From Mycobacterium sp. AZCC_0083 (lineage in GTDB: Bacteria; Actinomycetota; Actinomycetes; Mycobacteriales; Mycobacteriaceae), in contig NZ_JACHGP010000006.1 of the NCBI RefSeq assembly GCF_014202335.1, positions 1 to 64,000 on the forward strand: a stretch of 64,000 nucleotides of DNA, in the 5' to 3' direction. The position numbers were made by a program, and so were the translations under genes. Below are positions 52,594-62,685 of the stretch, piece after piece. Each line of letters starts with the position of its first letter. Position 1 is the first letter of the stretch. The notes under the pieces were generated by a model that did no database searches, had not been told where the DNA came from, and saw only the letters and a program-made list of their open reading frames with translations.

Positions 52594-54743
52594 TTGCGGC
52601 TGGTGACGGGCCGAACCGGCTCGGGATACAGCAGCTCCAGCTCGCCGAGATTCGCCGCGACGGTGACCAGCGGCAGAGCCGCCGACACCGAAAGGGCGTC
52701 GCCACCGGATTCGACGCGCAGCGTCAGCACGAAGTCATCGCTGATTGGTCCGTGCACGACGGTGTCGGTTACCCCTTCGAGGCGCGCGCAGACGGCGTCG
52801 GTGTGAGTCTCGAGTACCGTGCGCACCTGAGGGTAGGCGGCAAGGGGCGGCGGTACGACGTCGGCGATCAGCTCGGCCGCCGAGCGCACCCGGATGGCGC
52901 GGTTGGCGGCCCTGATCACCGGTGCACGCAGGTCGGTGGAGCCGCCGCTCTCCGAAAGGTATTGGCGCAAGGCGTCATCCAGCGTGCGCGAGGCCGTCAA
53001 CGCGTCGTACCCGAGTGCGAAGACGCGGTCGTTGGCGGCCTCGGACGCACCCCGCAGGACGCGACACACCGCCGCCCGTAGATACGTCGACCCGACCGCG
53101 CAGGCGGCGTCGATCGCCTTCGACACCGTCGCCGACGCACCACGCGGCCACAACAACAGTGAGACGACGACACCGACCGTGGCGCCGACCACCACGTCCT
53201 CCACGCGGACCAGTCCCACGCTCCACCCGGTCGGCACGATCACGTTGAAGATGATCAGCACCATCATGGTGAACATCGCCTGCCCCGCGATGAACGACGC
53301 CACCTCGGGCACGTACGCCGAACCGAAGGCGACGATCGGCAGCATCGTCCACATCACCACGGGGTCGACGCCCATCAGCTCGATGAACACCGCACCAAGC
53401 ACGAAGCCGATTCCGGTGCCCGTGACGGCACGCAGGACCCGGGTGCCGGTGGTGAGTGCGCTGCTGCGCAGCACCGACATGGCGCCGAGCACCACCCAGA
53501 AGCCGTGCTGGACGGGGAAGACATGGGTGATCGAGACGGCCAGTGCCAGGCCGAGGCCGGTGCGCAGGCTGTTGCGCACCACCACCGCGCGCGTGGCGAC
53601 GAAACCCGTGGTCAACTGCGTGATCGCCTCGGACTCCGACAGCACCCGGGCGGCCGCGCCGGAGTCGGGGAGTCGGCGGCCGAGCACCCTGGCCCACACC
53701 GGCCGGGCATCCGCGTCCGCGGCGATGCCGATGACCCGTCCGGTGGCACTGACGCACGCCGAGATCGTGCGGCGGGTCAACAGCTTTCTGCCGACCTCGA
53801 TCGCGGTCGCGTCGTTCTCCTCGCCGAGGATCTCGACGATGTCGTCGCGGTAGCGGCTCTGTGCGACCAACCGCAGCACGGCCAGCGCAAGCGCAAGGTC
53901 GGAGCGGAGCTCGTCGCGGCCCTCGGCCTTGGGTGTGGTGAGGACGCTCGCCGAGTCGCGGAGCACCCGCACCACGGGTTCGCGCATCTCGGCCAGCAGG
54001 TCCGCGGAGGCGTCGGTGATGCGGTCGGAGAGCCACTGCAGGTCGTCGACCACCCGCACCAGTGCGCGGCTGCCCGCGGTCAGCGCGACGGGCCGGAAGT
54101 CAGCACCGAGGAAATTGGCCTGCAGTGCCCCCATCGCCGAGGACACGTCATCGGCAGATGCGAGGCCGTCGAGGTGGTCGGCCAACGTTCGGCACACCGC
54201 CGCGGCATGCCGGCGCAGATCGTCGTGATGTCGCGGCGGCAGCAGGAACAGCGCGGCGGGCACGGCCAGTGCCAACGCGATGAACCACCCGAGCAGCCGC
54301 TCGGGAATCGGTCCTGGCGGGGTGCAGACCGGCAACACGAACGTCAACAGCGTCGACCGTTGCCCGGCGGCGACGATCTCGCTGAGCACGCCCGAGAACG
54401 TCACCGCGACGGCGAGCAGAAACATCAAGGTCACGGCCAACCAGGGAATCGGCGCCACCAGCGAACCAAGCGTGATGAGCACGGCGCCGTTGACGGCAAG
54501 GCCGCCGTAGGCCACGGCCCGTGCCGCGCGGTTGCCAGGAAAGTCGACCATGACCAGCAGTGACACCGAACCGAAGATGGCGAACATGGGCGTCTGCGAA
54601 CCGCCGCCGACCGCGAACGCAACGGCCCCGACGATGGGCACCACGATCGCTGCCCGGACTGCGCGGCGCAGCGCGTCCCGCTCCGGATCTCGTTCGTTGA
54701 TCCGGTCCGCCGCCCGGCGCCACAGGCCAGCCGGGGTCAGCAT
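52590..54743 (-). CDS. FUSC-family membrane protein (aromatic-acid exporter-like)
   Basis: A 717-residue protein with the duplicated FUSC layout: an N-terminal membrane bundle (about 25-170, RAAIVVPIVGAVAFAVGG), a cytosolic helical section (about 170-390) and a second membrane bundle (about 395-520, VFPVQHGFWVVLGAMSVLRS), then a cytosolic tail. Members include AaeB and YccS; efflux of organic acids is typical. Convergent with the pirin gene. Substrate unknown. Confidence 0.85.
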   Translation of the reverse strand: MLTPAGLWRRAADRINERDPERDALRRAVRAAIVVPIVGAVAFAVGGGSQTPMFAIFGSVSLLVMVDFPGNRAARAVAYGGLAVNGAVLITLGSLVAPIPWLAVTLMFLLAVAVTFSGVLSEIVAAGQRSTLLTFVLPVCTPPGPIPERLLGWFIALALAVPAALFLLPPRHHDDLRRHAAAVCRTLADHLDGLASADDVSSAMGALQANFLGADFRPVALTAGSRALVRVVDDLQWLSDRITDASADLLAEMREPVVRVLRDSASVLTTPKAEGRDELRSDLALALAVLRLVAQSRYRDDIVEILGEENDATAIEVGRKLLTRRTISACVSATGRVIGIAADADARPVWARVLGRRLPDSGAAARVLSESEAITQLTTGFVATRAVVVRNSLRTGLGLALAVSITHVFPVQHGFWVVLGAMSVLRSSALTTGTRVLRAVTGTGIGFVLGAVFIELMGVDPVVMWTMLPIVAFGSAYVPEVASFIAGQAMFTMMVLIIFNVIVPTGWSVGLVRVEDVVVGATVGVVVSLLLWPRGASATVSKAIDAACAVGSTYLRAAVCRVLRGASEAANDRVFALGYDALTASRTLDDALRQYLSESGGSTDLRAPVIRAANRAIRVRSAAELIADVVPPPLAAYPQVRTVLETHTDAVCARLEGVTDTVVHGPISDDFVLTLRVESGGDALSVSAALPLVTVAANLGELELLYPEPVRPVTSRN

Positions 54744-54774
54744 GCACCGGATGCTACCGGCGGAGCGGGCACCA

Positions 54775-55344
54775 TCAGCCGTTGTCGGTCAGCGTGCCGA
54801 ACCGTCCCGAATCCAGTGCGTTGAGGAGTTGGTCGGCGATCCAGTGGATGTCGTCGGCATTCCGCGGCGGCAGCGTGGCCTGTTCAAATCCGACGAGAAT
54901 GTAGAGCGCCCACGACGCGAACACCCGGGCCTGACGTGCGTTCTTCAGGATCTCGAACGCCGATTCGACGAGGAAGTCGAAGCGCTGCCTGTCGACGGCC
55001 GCCTGCACCGCGTGCACCTCGGCGTCGATGGCACTCCACACCCGGATCGCGCCCTCCGCACTGTGCGGCAGCGCGAGGCCCTCCTCTATCAGCAAGCCGA
55101 CGCGACGCCGCGGATCAGGCTCTTCCCGAATGACGTCGATGATGCTGACCGTGCGGTCCTGCCGCCAATGCGCGATGAGTGCGCGTGTATAGGCCGACCA
55201 GCTGGTGAAGTAGTGATAGAAGGAGCCGGTCGTGACGCCGAGCCGGTTGCATACCTCGGCGAGTTTCAGGCCGCCATATCCGAGCTCAGACAGTACGTCG
55301 AGGCCGGCGTCGAAGTACGACTGCCGGGTTACGACGCTCGCCAT
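54775..55344 (-). CDS. TetR-family transcriptional regulator
   Basis: A 189-residue TetR protein: HTH ARG-style SYFDAGLDVLSELGYGGLKL and VCNRLGVTTGSFYHYFTSWS, then a helical ligand domain. ATG at 55344 was chosen over an upstream GTG/ATG at 55419 because the HTH starts right after it. 31 bp upstream of the FUSC gene, so the two may be one operon with the regulator controlling the exporter. Divergent from the next TetR. Confidence 0.85.
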   Translation of the reverse strand: MASVVTRQSYFDAGLDVLSELGYGGLKLAEVCNRLGVTTGSFYHYFTSWSAYTRALIAHWRQDRTVSIIDVIREEPDPRRRVGLLIEEGLALPHSAEGAIRVWSAIDAEVHAVQAAVDRQRFDFLVESAFEILKNARQARVFASWALYILVGFEQATLPPRNADDIHWIADQLLNALDSGRFGTLTDNG

Positions 55345-55531
55345 GGCGTCACCATAGTTGCCGCGTGTTTCGGTACACCGGTTGTGGGTAATCTTCGGCT
55401 CCGGCAAATCGCCGGGCACGATCGGAGTTACAACTGGCCGTCACTGGCGAAGGTTTGCTGAGGGAAATACTTTCCACCCTTCCGCAACCATTCACCTCGG
55501 ACACACCGGTGGCGTGTGGCACAATTTGACT

Positions 55532-56167
55532 GTGCCGTATACCGCGACCCGGGGTCCAGGACGTCCGCCTGCAGCTAAGGCGGCGGAGACCCGTGAGCGC
55601 ATCGTGCGTGCAGCCCGTGAGGTGTTCAGCGAACTCGGCTACGACGCAGCGACATTCCAGGCAATCGCGATACGTGCAGACCTGACGCGGCCTGCAATCA
55701 ACCATTACTTCGCCAGCAAGCGCGTGCTGTACGGGGAGGTAGTGGACAAGACCAACGAGATGGTGGTCGCCGCAGGAATGGCGAAGGCCGAGGTCGAGAC
55801 GTCGCTGTTGAAGCGGCTGTCGGCCTTCTTCTCGGCCGCGATGCAGGCCGAATCCCGCGATCGTTCGGCCGCTGCCTTCCTGGTCACCTCGGTATTGGAG
55901 TCACAACGGCATCCCGAGCTCAGCCGCGACGAGCACAACTCCCTGAAGACGTCCCGTGCATTCGTGACGTGGGCGGTCTCCGACGCGATCGAGCGTGGTG
56001 AGCTCACCACCGAGACCGATGTCGCGACGCTCGTCGAGATGCTGATCGCGGTGATGTGGGGAATGGGCTTCTACGCGGGCTACGTCGGCAGCCACGACGA
56101 GCTGACCGTCATCGTGGAGAAGCTCGAGCTGCTTTTGGCGAATAAATTGTGGAAGCTCGCCGAGTAA
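55532..56167 (+). CDS. TetR-family transcriptional regulator, probably leaderless
   Basis: A 211-residue TetR protein: RIVRAAREVFSELGYDAATF and IRADLTRPAINHYFASKRVL. GTG start at 55532. The -10-like CACAAT at 55520-55525 puts transcription start on the GTG, and no ribosome site is visible, hence a leaderless mRNA is likely. CACAC (55502-55506) and GTGTG (55514-55518) form a dyad overlapping the promoter, a possible autoregulatory site. A methyltransferase gene follows 193 bp downstream. Confidence 0.83.
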   Translation: MPYTATRGPGRPPAAKAAETRERIVRAAREVFSELGYDAATFQAIAIRADLTRPAINHYFASKRVLYGEVVDKTNEMVVAAGMAKAEVETSLLKRLSAFFSAAMQAESRDRSAAAFLVTSVLESQRHPELSRDEHNSLKTSRAFVTWAVSDAIERGELTTETDVATLVEMLIAVMWGMGFYAGYVGSHDELTVIVEKLELLLANKLWKLAE

Positions 56168-56297
56168 CTCGGCCCGCGAATCCGGTCTGCACGCCGAAAC
56201 ACACGTTTCACAGCGGCTCTCTCGCAAGTTCCTGGGCAGAAGGTTCATCTCGGCGCGGTGACCCGCAGCCGCGTAGCCAAGCTAACTTTTTCGGTAG

Positions 56298-57296
<999 letters not shown>

Positions 57297-57362
57297 GCCT
57301 TCTGGCTGGGCCAACCGGTTGGTTAGGATTGGGACTTCCTCGGGTCAGGAAGGACACCAACC

Positions 57363-58772
57363 ATGACCACAGATTCAGTCGCCCCCGAAGCGGTCGAAGC
57401 GGCATCCCCCGACATCGCAAGCATCGTGGCCGGCGTGCGCCGGACCTTCGCTACCGGGCGCACCCGCAGCGTGGAGTGGCGCAAGCAGCAGTTGCAAGGG
57501 CTGGAGAAGCTGGTCACCGAGAACGAGGCCGCCATCGCCGACGCGCTCCAGAAGGATCTCGGCCGTAAGCCGTTCGAGGCGTGGTTGGCCGACATCGCCA
57601 GCACCGCGAGTGAGGCCCACGACGCCGCCAAGAACGTCGGCAAGTGGACCAAGCGCCAGCACCGGAGGCTCGAGTTCTCCCAGTTGCCCGGGCGCGGCTG
57701 GATCGAATACGAGCCATTCGGCACCGTGCTGATCATCGGCGCATGGAACTTTCCGTTCGCATTGACCCTGGGTCCGGCCGTCGGAGCCATCGCCGCAGGA
57801 AACGCCGTCGTCCTGAAGCCGTCGGAGGTGTCGCCGGCATCCTCGGCCCTGATGGCGGAGTTGGTGCCGCAGTATCTGGACCGCGATGCGATCGTGGTGA
57901 TCGAGGGTGACGGCGCGGTCAGCCAGGAGCTCATCGAGCAGGGATTCGACCGGTTGTGCTTCACCGGCGGTACCGAGATCGGGCGCAAGGTCTACCAGGC
58001 CGCGGCAGCGCACTTGACCCCGGTCACGCTCGAGTTGGGCGGCAAGAGCCCGGTGATCGTGGCGGCCGACGCCGACATCGACGTCGCCGCCAAGCGGATC
58101 GCGTGGACCAAGCTGGTCAACTCTGGCCAGATCTGTATCGCGCCGGACTACGTGATTGCAGACGCCACGATCCGCGACGAACTCGTCGACAAGATCAAGG
58201 CCGCCGTCACGACGTTCGAGGCCGGCGATCCTGGTGGCAAGCCAATCGTCAACCAGCGCCACTTCGACCGACTGACCGCGTCACTGTCGGCCACCAAGGG
58301 CACCGTCGCGCTCGGCGGCGGCACGGACGCGACGTCAATGAAGATTCAGCCGACCGTCGTCGTCGATCCCGATCCAGGCGAGCCGTTGATGACCGACGAG
58401 ATCTTTGGGCCCATTCTGCCCATCGTCACCGTCCAATCCCTGGACGAGGCAATCGAATTCGTGAACTCGAGGGACAAGCCGCTGGCGGCCTACCTGTTCA
58501 CCAAGACCAAGAGCGTCCGGGAGCGAGTGATCAAGGAGGTGTCGGCGGGCGGCATGCTCGTCAACCAGCTGCTGTTCCAGTTCTCCACCGCCAAACTGCC
58601 GTTCGGCGGCGTCGGTCCGTCGGGCATGGGCGCCTATCACGGCAGGTTCGGCTTCGAGGAGTTCAGCCACAAGAAATCGGTGCTGACCAAGCCGACCCGA
58701 CCCGACTTGAGCGCCTTGATCTACCCGCCGTATACAGAGAAGGCGTGGAAGCTGGCGCGCAGGCTCTTCTAG
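57363..58772 (+). CDS. Aldehyde dehydrogenase
   Basis: A 469-residue NAD(P)-dependent enzyme of the class 3 type. General base Glu224 is in LELGGKSP, nucleophile Cys258 in NSGQICIAPDYV, and the substrate channel motif is YPPYTEKAWKLARRLF at the C-terminus, which is hydrophobic-basic and may touch membranes. It oxidises medium or long-chain fatty or aromatic aldehydes. It matches Rv0147 in context. The ATG follows AGGAAGGAC. Confidence 0.92.
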   Translation: MTTDSVAPEAVEAASPDIASIVAGVRRTFATGRTRSVEWRKQQLQGLEKLVTENEAAIADALQKDLGRKPFEAWLADIASTASEAHDAAKNVGKWTKRQHRRLEFSQLPGRGWIEYEPFGTVLIIGAWNFPFALTLGPAVGAIAAGNAVVLKPSEVSPASSALMAELVPQYLDRDAIVVIEGDGAVSQELIEQGFDRLCFTGGTEIGRKVYQAAAAHLTPVTLELGGKSPVIVAADADIDVAAKRIAWTKLVNSGQICIAPDYVIADATIRDELVDKIKAAVTTFEAGDPGGKPIVNQRHFDRLTASLSATKGTVALGGGTDATSMKIQPTVVVDPDPGEPLMTDEIFGPILPIVTVQSLDEAIEFVNSRDKPLAAYLFTKTKSVRERVIKEVSAGGMLVNQLLFQFSTAKLPFGGVGPSGMGAYHGRFGFEEFSHKKSVLTKPTRPDLSALIYPPYTEKAWKLARRLF

Positions 58773-58829
58773 GGCTCGGCACCGGCACGCAACCAAGTCT
58801 CGTCACTGAAGACCGAGGAAAGGAAAACT

Positions 58830-59693
58830 ATGCCCGGAGTGCAGGATCGCGTCATCGTCGTCACCGGAGCCGGGGGTGGCCTTGGCCGTGAATACGCCCT
58901 GACCCTGGCCCGCGAAGGTGCCAGCGTGGTGGTCAACGACCTCGGTGGATCCCGCGACGGATCGGGTGCCGGACACAACATGGCCGACCAGGTGGTCACG
59001 GAGATCAAGGAAGCAGGTGGCCGCGCCGTAGCGAACTACGACAGCGTCGCCGAGCCCGAAGGTGCCGAGAACATCATCAAGACCGCGCTCGACGAGTTCG
59101 GCAAGGTCGACGGCGTGGTGAGCAACGCGGGCATCCTGCGCGACGGCACGTTCCACAAGATGACGTTCGAGGCGTGGGACGCCGTGCTCAAGGTGCACCT
59201 GTACGGCGGCTACAACGTGATCCGGGCCGCGTGGCCGCACTTCCGCGAGCAGAGCTTCGGCCGCGTCGTCGTCGCCACCTCGACGAGTGGTCTCTTCGGC
59301 AACTTCGGCCAGGCCAATTACGGCGCGGCGAAGCTGGGCCTGGTGGGCCTGATCAACACGCTGGCCCAGGAAGGCGCGAAGTACAACATCAAGACCAACG
59401 CCGTCGCGCCGATCGCCGCCACCCGCATGACGCAGGACATCCTGCCGCCCGAGGTGTTCGAGAAGCTGACCCCCGAGTACGTCGCACCGGTGGTGGCCTA
59501 CCTGATGACCGAGGAGTTGCCCGACACCGACTCGATCTTCATCGTCGGTGGCGGCAAGGTGCAACGCACGGCGCTGTTCCAGAACGACGGCGTGACGTTC
59601 TCGAGCGTGCCGTCGGTCGACGACGTCGCAGGCAAGTGGGGCGAGATCACCGATCTGTCCGCGGCGCAGTCAGCCAGCTTCAAGCTCGGCTGA
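58830..59693 (+). CDS. Short-chain dehydrogenase (Rv0148-type)
   Basis: A 287-residue SDR. The cofactor motif VTGAGGGLGREYAL is at 11-24, VSNAGILRDGTF follows, and the catalytic Tyr164 and Lys168 are in ANYGAAKLGL. It resembles the hydroxyacyl-CoA dehydrogenase part of peroxisomal multifunctional enzymes. GAGGAAAGG precedes the ATG. Together with the next gene it fits Rv0148-Rv0149. Confidence 0.92.
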   Translation: MPGVQDRVIVVTGAGGGLGREYALTLAREGASVVVNDLGGSRDGSGAGHNMADQVVTEIKEAGGRAVANYDSVAEPEGAENIIKTALDEFGKVDGVVSNAGILRDGTFHKMTFEAWDAVLKVHLYGGYNVIRAAWPHFREQSFGRVVVATSTSGLFGNFGQANYGAAKLGLVGLINTLAQEGAKYNIKTNAVAPIAATRMTQDILPPEVFEKLTPEYVAPVVAYLMTEELPDTDSIFIVGGGKVQRTALFQNDGVTFSSVPSVDDVAGKWGEITDLSAAQSASFKLG

Positions 59694-59699
59694 GAACCC

Positions 59700-60665
59700 G
59701 TGAAGGCGCTTGTTGCGCAAGAGCTTTCCGGACCTTCGGGACTGGTCTACACCGACGTCGATGAGCCTGCCAGTGATGGCACGGTCGTCGTCGACGTCGG
59801 TGTGGCCGGCGTCTCGTTTCCGGACCTGCTGCTGATCAAGGGCGAGTACCAGCTCAAGCTCAACCCCCCGTTCGTGCCGGGGACCGAGGTCGCCGGGGTG
59901 GTGCGCTCGGCGCCGGCTGACTCGGGTTTCACCGTGGGACAGCGGGTTACGGGGTTGAGCATGCTCGGGGCGTGGGCCGAGCGCGTGGCACTGTTGCCGG
60001 CGAGCGTGCAGCCGACGCCGGATGAGATCGACGACGGTGCGGCGGTGTGCCTGCTCGGCAACTACTACACGATGTACTTCGCCCTGGTGCGGCGTGGTGG
60101 GCTGCTCGCCGGTGAGACCGTGCTGGTGCTCGGCTCGGCGGGTGGCGTCGGTACGGCGGCAATTCAGATCGCAAAGGCGTTGGGCGCCAAGGTGATCGCG
60201 ATGGTGCACCGGCCGGGGGCGACGGAGTTCGTCGAGTCGTTGGGCGCCGACGTCGTGCTGCCGTTGACCGAAGGGTGGGCGCAAGCCGTGCGCGATCACA
60301 CCGACGGTCGCGGGGTGGACGTCGTGGTCGATCCGGTCGGTGGGGAAGCATTCGACGACGCGATCCGGGTGCTGGCGACCGAGGGTAGGCTGCTGGTGCT
60401 GGGGTTCGCGTCCGGTGGTGGCATCCCGTCCGTCAAGGTCAATCGGCTGCTGCTGCGCAACGTCAGCGTGGTTGGCGTCGGGTTGGGTGAGTTCATCAAC
60501 CGCACGCCCGGCGCGCAGGCAGAGATCGGTGCAGGGCTCGGAGAGCTGGTCGCGGCCGGGCTGCGACCGCCGCCGCCGGTGCGGTATCCGCTGTCGGAGG
60601 GTCGGGCGGCGCTGGAGAGCCTGGCCGACAGTGGAATTCGAGGCAAGGTCGTTCTAGAGCCGTGA
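59700..60665 (+). CDS. Quinone oxidoreductase-like zinc-free medium-chain dehydrogenase
   Basis: A 321-residue MDR protein: VAGVSFPDLLLIKGEYQLKL in the N-terminal GroES-like domain and VLVLGSAGGVGTAAIQIAKA for NADPH. The catalytic zinc cysteines of alcohol dehydrogenases are missing, as in QOR-type NADPH:quinone reductases. GTG start 6 bp after the SDR gene. It matches Rv0149. Confidence 0.9.
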   Translation: MKALVAQELSGPSGLVYTDVDEPASDGTVVVDVGVAGVSFPDLLLIKGEYQLKLNPPFVPGTEVAGVVRSAPADSGFTVGQRVTGLSMLGAWAERVALLPASVQPTPDEIDDGAAVCLLGNYYTMYFALVRRGGLLAGETVLVLGSAGGVGTAAIQIAKALGAKVIAMVHRPGATEFVESLGADVVLPLTEGWAQAVRDHTDGRGVDVVVDPVGGEAFDDAIRVLATEGRLLVLGFASGGGIPSVKVNRLLLRNVSVVGVGLGEFINRTPGAQAEIGAGLGELVAAGLRPPPPVRYPLSEGRAALESLADSGIRGKVVLEP

Positions 60666-61378
60666 CGATGCCACGGGCGCTGGCCTTCGACGTATTCGGA
60701 ACGGTCGTCGACTGGCGCGGCAGCATCATCGGTGAACTGGAGATGTTCGGCGAAAACCAGGGGCTGGCCGAGGATTGGGCCACCTTTGCCGATGACTGGC
60801 GGTCCGGCTACCCGGCGGCGATGAACCGGGTGCGAACCGGCGAACTTCCGTGGCTGAAGATCGATGCACTACACCATCTGATCCTCGACGACCTGCTCGA
60901 TCGGGCCGGGATCGACGCCGTCCCGGAAGCCGACGTCGACGAACTCAACCGCGCGTGGCATCGGCTCGATCCGTGGCCCGATTCGGTGGAGGGCCTGACC
61001 CGCCTGAAGGAACGATTCATCATCACGACGCTGTCGAACGGGAATGTGTCCCTGCTGACGAACATGGCCAAGCGTGCGGGGCTCCCGTGGGACTGTGTGA
61101 TATCCGCTGAACTGTTCCACCACTACAAGCCGGATCCGGAGGCCTACCTCGGGTGTGCCGGCCTCCTCGACGTCGCGCCGGGAGAGTTGATGCTCGTCGC
61201 CGCCCATCCCGACGACCTGCGCGCGGCGCGGGCGAGCGGTCTGATGACCGGGTACGTGCGGCGGCCGCTCGAACACGGTGAGGGGCGCCCGTTGCCAAAG
61301 GTGGACGACGGTGAATTCGATGTCGTTGCCGACGACTTCCTCGATCTTGCGGAGCAGCTCAATGGACTTGGCCCGTGA
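60662..61378 (+). CDS. Haloacid dehalogenase, type II
   Basis: A 238-residue HAD hydrolase. Nucleophile Asp10 sits in LAFDVFGTVVDWRGSI, TLSNGNVSLL carries the motif II Ser/Thr-Asn, and motif III/IV is KPDPEAYLGCA with VAAHPDDLRAARASG. The closest named activity is (S)-2-haloacid dehalogenase; the natural substrate is open. GTG 60662 overlaps the previous stop; ATG 60668 is the alternative. Overlaps the DUF456 gene. Confidence 0.88.
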   Translation: MTMPRALAFDVFGTVVDWRGSIIGELEMFGENQGLAEDWATFADDWRSGYPAAMNRVRTGELPWLKIDALHHLILDDLLDRAGIDAVPEADVDELNRAWHRLDPWPDSVEGLTRLKERFIITTLSNGNVSLLTNMAKRAGLPWDCVISAELFHHYKPDPEAYLGCAGLLDVAPGELMLVAAHPDDLRAARASGLMTGYVRRPLEHGEGRPLPKVDDGEFDVVADDFLDLAEQLNGLGP

Positions 61379-61857
61379 GCACCGTCGGGATCGTCCTGGT
61401 CGCCCTCGCGATCGCCGTCGGGTTGGTCGGCATTCTGGTCCCGCTGCTGCCCGGCACCGTGCTGGTGTTCGGCGCGATCCTGGTGTGGGCGCTCTTCGAA
61501 CGGACGACGGTCGCGTGGGTGACGCTCGGCATCGTCGCTGCACTGCTGGCCGCCTCGCTGCTGGTGAAGTACCTGTGGCCGATGCGGCGGATGAAGAGCG
61601 CCGACGTCGGGACGTTGAGCCTGGTCGCCGGCGCCGTGCTCGGCATCATCGGGTTCTTCGTCGTTCCGGTGCTGGGCCTGGTGATCGGCTTCGTGCTCGG
61701 CGTGTACCTCGCCGAGCTGGCGAAGCGACGCGACCAACGGGTCGCGTGGACGTCGACGGTGCACGCCATCAAGGGCGTCGCATTGTCGGTGGGGGTGGAA
61801 CTCGCGGGTGGGTTGCTCGCGACGGTGGCTTGGGTGGTCGCCGTCGCGTTCTTCTGA
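61375..61857 (+). CDS. DUF456 family membrane protein
   Basis: A 160-residue protein with four to five membrane helices and the family glycine motifs (VGLVGILVPLLPGTVLVFGA, GIIGFFVVPVLGLVIGFVLG). Function unknown. The start overlaps the dehalogenase stop by 4 bases. Confidence 0.85.
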   Translation: MSTVGIVLVALAIAVGLVGILVPLLPGTVLVFGAILVWALFERTTVAWVTLGIVAALLAASLLVKYLWPMRRMKSADVGTLSLVAGAVLGIIGFFVVPVLGLVIGFVLGVYLAELAKRRDQRVAWTSTVHAIKGVALSVGVELAGGLLATVAWVVAVAFF

Positions 61858-61898
61858 CCTTCTCGAACACTGTCAACTACTGAAGCGGAGGATCTGCC

Positions 61899-62219
61899 AT
61901 GTCTGAAACGAAGATCACGGTCATCTACGACAACCCGACCGATCCGGGCGCGTTCGAAGCGGCTTACGGGGCTGAGCAATTGGAGGCGGCGCGCAGGATT
62001 CCTGGCCACATTCGCTTCGAGGCGTCGAAGGTGTGGCCCAAGGAAGACGGCTCGCCGACCCCCGCCTACCGGATGATCGATCTCTACTACCCGGACTACG
62101 AAGCCGCCTGTCTTGCGGTCACGACGCCGGAGGCCGGTGCGTTCTTCGAAGCATTGGGCAGGCTGTCCACCGGTGGTGTGCGCGTGCTGATGTCCGACGT
62201 CGAGGTGCCGCAGAACTGA
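61899..62219 (+). CDS. EthD-like dimeric ferredoxin-fold protein
   Basis: A 106-residue protein: ITVIYDNPTDPGAFEAAY and RMIDLYYPDYEAACLAVTTP match the EthD/REDY-like domain. Members help degrade ethers or remain uncharacterised. GGAGGATCT precedes the ATG at good spacing. Confidence 0.85.
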   Translation: MSETKITVIYDNPTDPGAFEAAYGAEQLEAARRIPGHIRFEASKVWPKEDGSPTPAYRMIDLYYPDYEAACLAVTTPEAGAFFEALGRLSTGGVRVLMSDVEVPQN

Positions 62220-62583
62220 CGCGGCGCGAAACCGTGGGTCGAAGTGCCCGCCTCGCAGCGAATCCGGTCAGCCTGTTTGCGAAGTGCCATCACCCGCTTG
62301 TGGATTCGGTACTCGGTTGACCTCGGCATGTAGAACGGCGCGTAAACGCTCCGACCGATGTCGCCGCCGGGGCGGCTCCGCGACCCCGCCGACGGACCCT
62401 GCAGTGCGCCATCTCCCATCGCAACGCGTGGGAGACGGACTTCGCCGGGTTTCCCGCGATGACGAAGCCCTGGTAGGTGAGCCCATCGATCAGGGTCGAG
62501 ATGGTGAATGTTCCGTGCTGGCCCAGGTACTCGGTGAGCGCGTATCGCAACTCGATGCCGCGCAAGATTCGGGAGTCGTCCAT
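62220..62583 (-). pseudogene. Broken small gene of a mycobacterial conserved family
   Basis: The frame begins MDDSRILRGIELRYALTEYL and continues to HALRWEMAHCRVRRRG. A different frame then carries VYAPFYMPRSTEYRIHKRVM followed by ALRKQADRI. These two parts belong together in a small mycobacterial protein family I recall as HTH-like with RRRGRG-K/VY junction. Between them, at about 62345-62375, the sequence does not join in one frame. No stop is found for the second frame before it enters the EthD gene on the other strand, so the C-terminus may also be lost. Confidence 0.6.
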
Positions 62584-62685
62584 GTCGTGACGATGGCACG
62601 CAGGTCCGACACTGGCGCCAATTCGCTGTGAGGCGGGCAGGTCGACGGGCTGCCGGAAACGCGTAGGCCAGAGCGGCGACGCCAA

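Noticed and set aside
51357..53081. 574-codon frame across ptsI end, pirin and FUSC
   Set aside because: It spans three well-supported genes in another frame and has typical shadow composition.
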